From Alphaproteobacteria bacterium (GTDB lineage Bacteria; Pseudomonadota; Alphaproteobacteria; Rhodobacterales; Rhodobacteraceae): DNA of 6,246 bases. The notes under the pieces were generated by a model. It had not been told where the DNA came from, did no database searches, and saw only the letters and a program-made list of their open reading frames with translations. Location: the NCBI GenBank assembly GCA_024279075.1, contig JAJRRX010000373.1, forward strand, positions 1 through 6,246, in the 5' to 3' direction. The stretch's first letter is position 1. The number at the start of each line of letters is the position of its first letter. Below, one piece after another: positions 5,677-6,246 of this stretch. Made by a program: the position numbers and the translations under genes.

Positions 5677-5704
5677 CGCGCCCCATTGCGGGCGCGTTTG
5701 CTTT
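5677..5704 (+). terminator. Possible attenuator or weak terminator between yajC and secD
   Basis: CGCGCCC (5677-5683) pairs perfectly with GGGCGCG (5690-5696) around a six-base loop (CATTGC). One more G-T pair is possible outside, and TTTGCTTT follows. The stem is short and all GC, and the T run is interrupted, so partial termination or mRNA 3'-end stabilisation is more likely than a full stop inside this operon. Confidence 0.45.
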
Positions 5705-5718
5705 GAGGACGCCTGAAT

Positions 5719-6246
5719 ATGCTGAATTTTCCGCTATGGAAGCAAGCCCTGATCTGGATCATTTGCCTTGCGGGGCTGGCTTTTGCTATGCCAAACGCCT
5801 TTTACACCACGGTGGAGCAGCATAATGATGCTGTGGTCGCGTTGGCCAAAGACGAGGCGGAAACGCCGGACCTGATAGCGGCGCGGGATGCGTGGCCGGA
5901 TTATTTGCCTAACCAGCTGGTGAACCTCGGGCTTGACTTGCGCGGCGGCGCGCATGTGTTGGTGGAGGTGAATGTAGCTGATGTCTACCAAGATCGGCTC
6001 GACGGGATGTGGCCTGCGGTGCGCGATATTTTGCGTGAGCAAAAAGAGGTTTTTGGCTCGGTTCGCCGCCAAGAGGGCGAAAACGAGTTGCGGGTGCGCA
6101 TTGGCAATGCCGAGGCGATTGACCAAGCGGTAACCGTGGTAAACACGCTGACGCGCCCCGTTGTTTCGCTTACAGGCGCTGGCGCGCGGGATTATGAGGT
6201 GGTGGCGGAGGGTGACGAGCTTGTGCTGACCATGTCAGAAGCCGAG
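5719..6246 (+). CDS. secD: Protein translocase subunit SecD, N-terminal part (3' end outside window)
   Basis: The frame is open from an ATG to the window edge, giving 176 residues of what should be a protein of over 500. SecD is an inner-membrane RND-superfamily protein that, with SecF and YajC, uses proton flow to pull exported proteins out of SecYEG. The visible part has one N-terminal helix (about 8-24) and the start of the large periplasmic domain. It carries the diagnostic NLGLDLRGGAHVLVEV (69-84), close to the conserved SecD GLDLxGG motif. The later part (about 95-176) fits the periplasmic P1 region. The remaining helices and the proton-relay residues are outside the window. The start is supported by GAGGA (5705-5709), nine bases upstream. 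The preceding 50-base spacer holds the hairpin described separately. Confidence 0.95.
   Translation, partial: MLNFPLWKQALIWIICLAGLAFAMPNAFYTTVEQHNDAVVALAKDEAETPDLIAARDAWPDYLPNQLVNLGLDLRGGAHVLVEVNVADVYQDRLDGMWPAVRDILREQKEVFGSVRRQEGENELRVRIGNAEAIDQAVTVVNTLTRPVVSLTGAGARDYEVVAEGDELVLTMSEAE

Noticed and set aside
5734..6126. 130-residue - strand open frame opposite secD
   Set aside because: The + strand reading gives a clear SecD N-terminus with GLDLRGG; the antisense frame is a shadow.

Overview
The window looks like chromosomal DNA from an alphaproteobacterium, most likely a marine Rhodobacterales (Roseobacter-type) species. This is inferred from GC-rich coding DNA, the neighbouring glyS and PPDK-like genes, an alphaproteobacterial SleB-type hydrolase, and REP-like elements ending in CCACCCTACG. 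No 16S or other lineage marker is present, so the assignment rests on gene style and context. All genes supported here lie on the + strand.

Left part (2-2977): the 3' end of glyS (glycyl-tRNA synthetase beta subunit), then a REP-like hairpin, then an 819-residue protein of the pyruvate, phosphate dikinase (PPDK) family. Its phosphohistidine domain and C-terminal PEP/pyruvate barrel keep every catalytic residue I could check. Its N-terminal ATP-grasp half is shortened and has lost several nucleotide-site residues, so classical dikinase activity is uncertain.

Middle part (2978-4870): a regulatory gap with a 12-bp tandem repeat and a TTTGGCCAAA palindrome leads into a secreted or membrane-anchored SleB/CwlJ-family cell wall hydrolase. 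A 438-bp gene-free gap follows, carrying four inverted repeats, one with a 10-bp perfect outer stem. Next is a 139-residue four-helix membrane protein of unknown function, closed by a textbook intrinsic terminator.

Right part (4871-6246): a small 83-residue two-helix membrane protein with a conserved-looking central motif, a second, degenerate REP-like element, then yajC and the 5' end of secD. YajC and SecD belong to the SecDF-YajC complex, which assists protein export through SecYEG. A short GC-rich hairpin followed by a T-rich stretch lies between them and could lower secD transcription relative to yajC.

Most of the window is housekeeping. I see no mobile element, CRISPR array, tRNA or rRNA gene, and no convincing new multi-gene system. 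The points most worth following up are the degenerate ATP-grasp domain of the PPDK homologue, the structured gene-free gap, and the yajC-secD intergenic hairpin.
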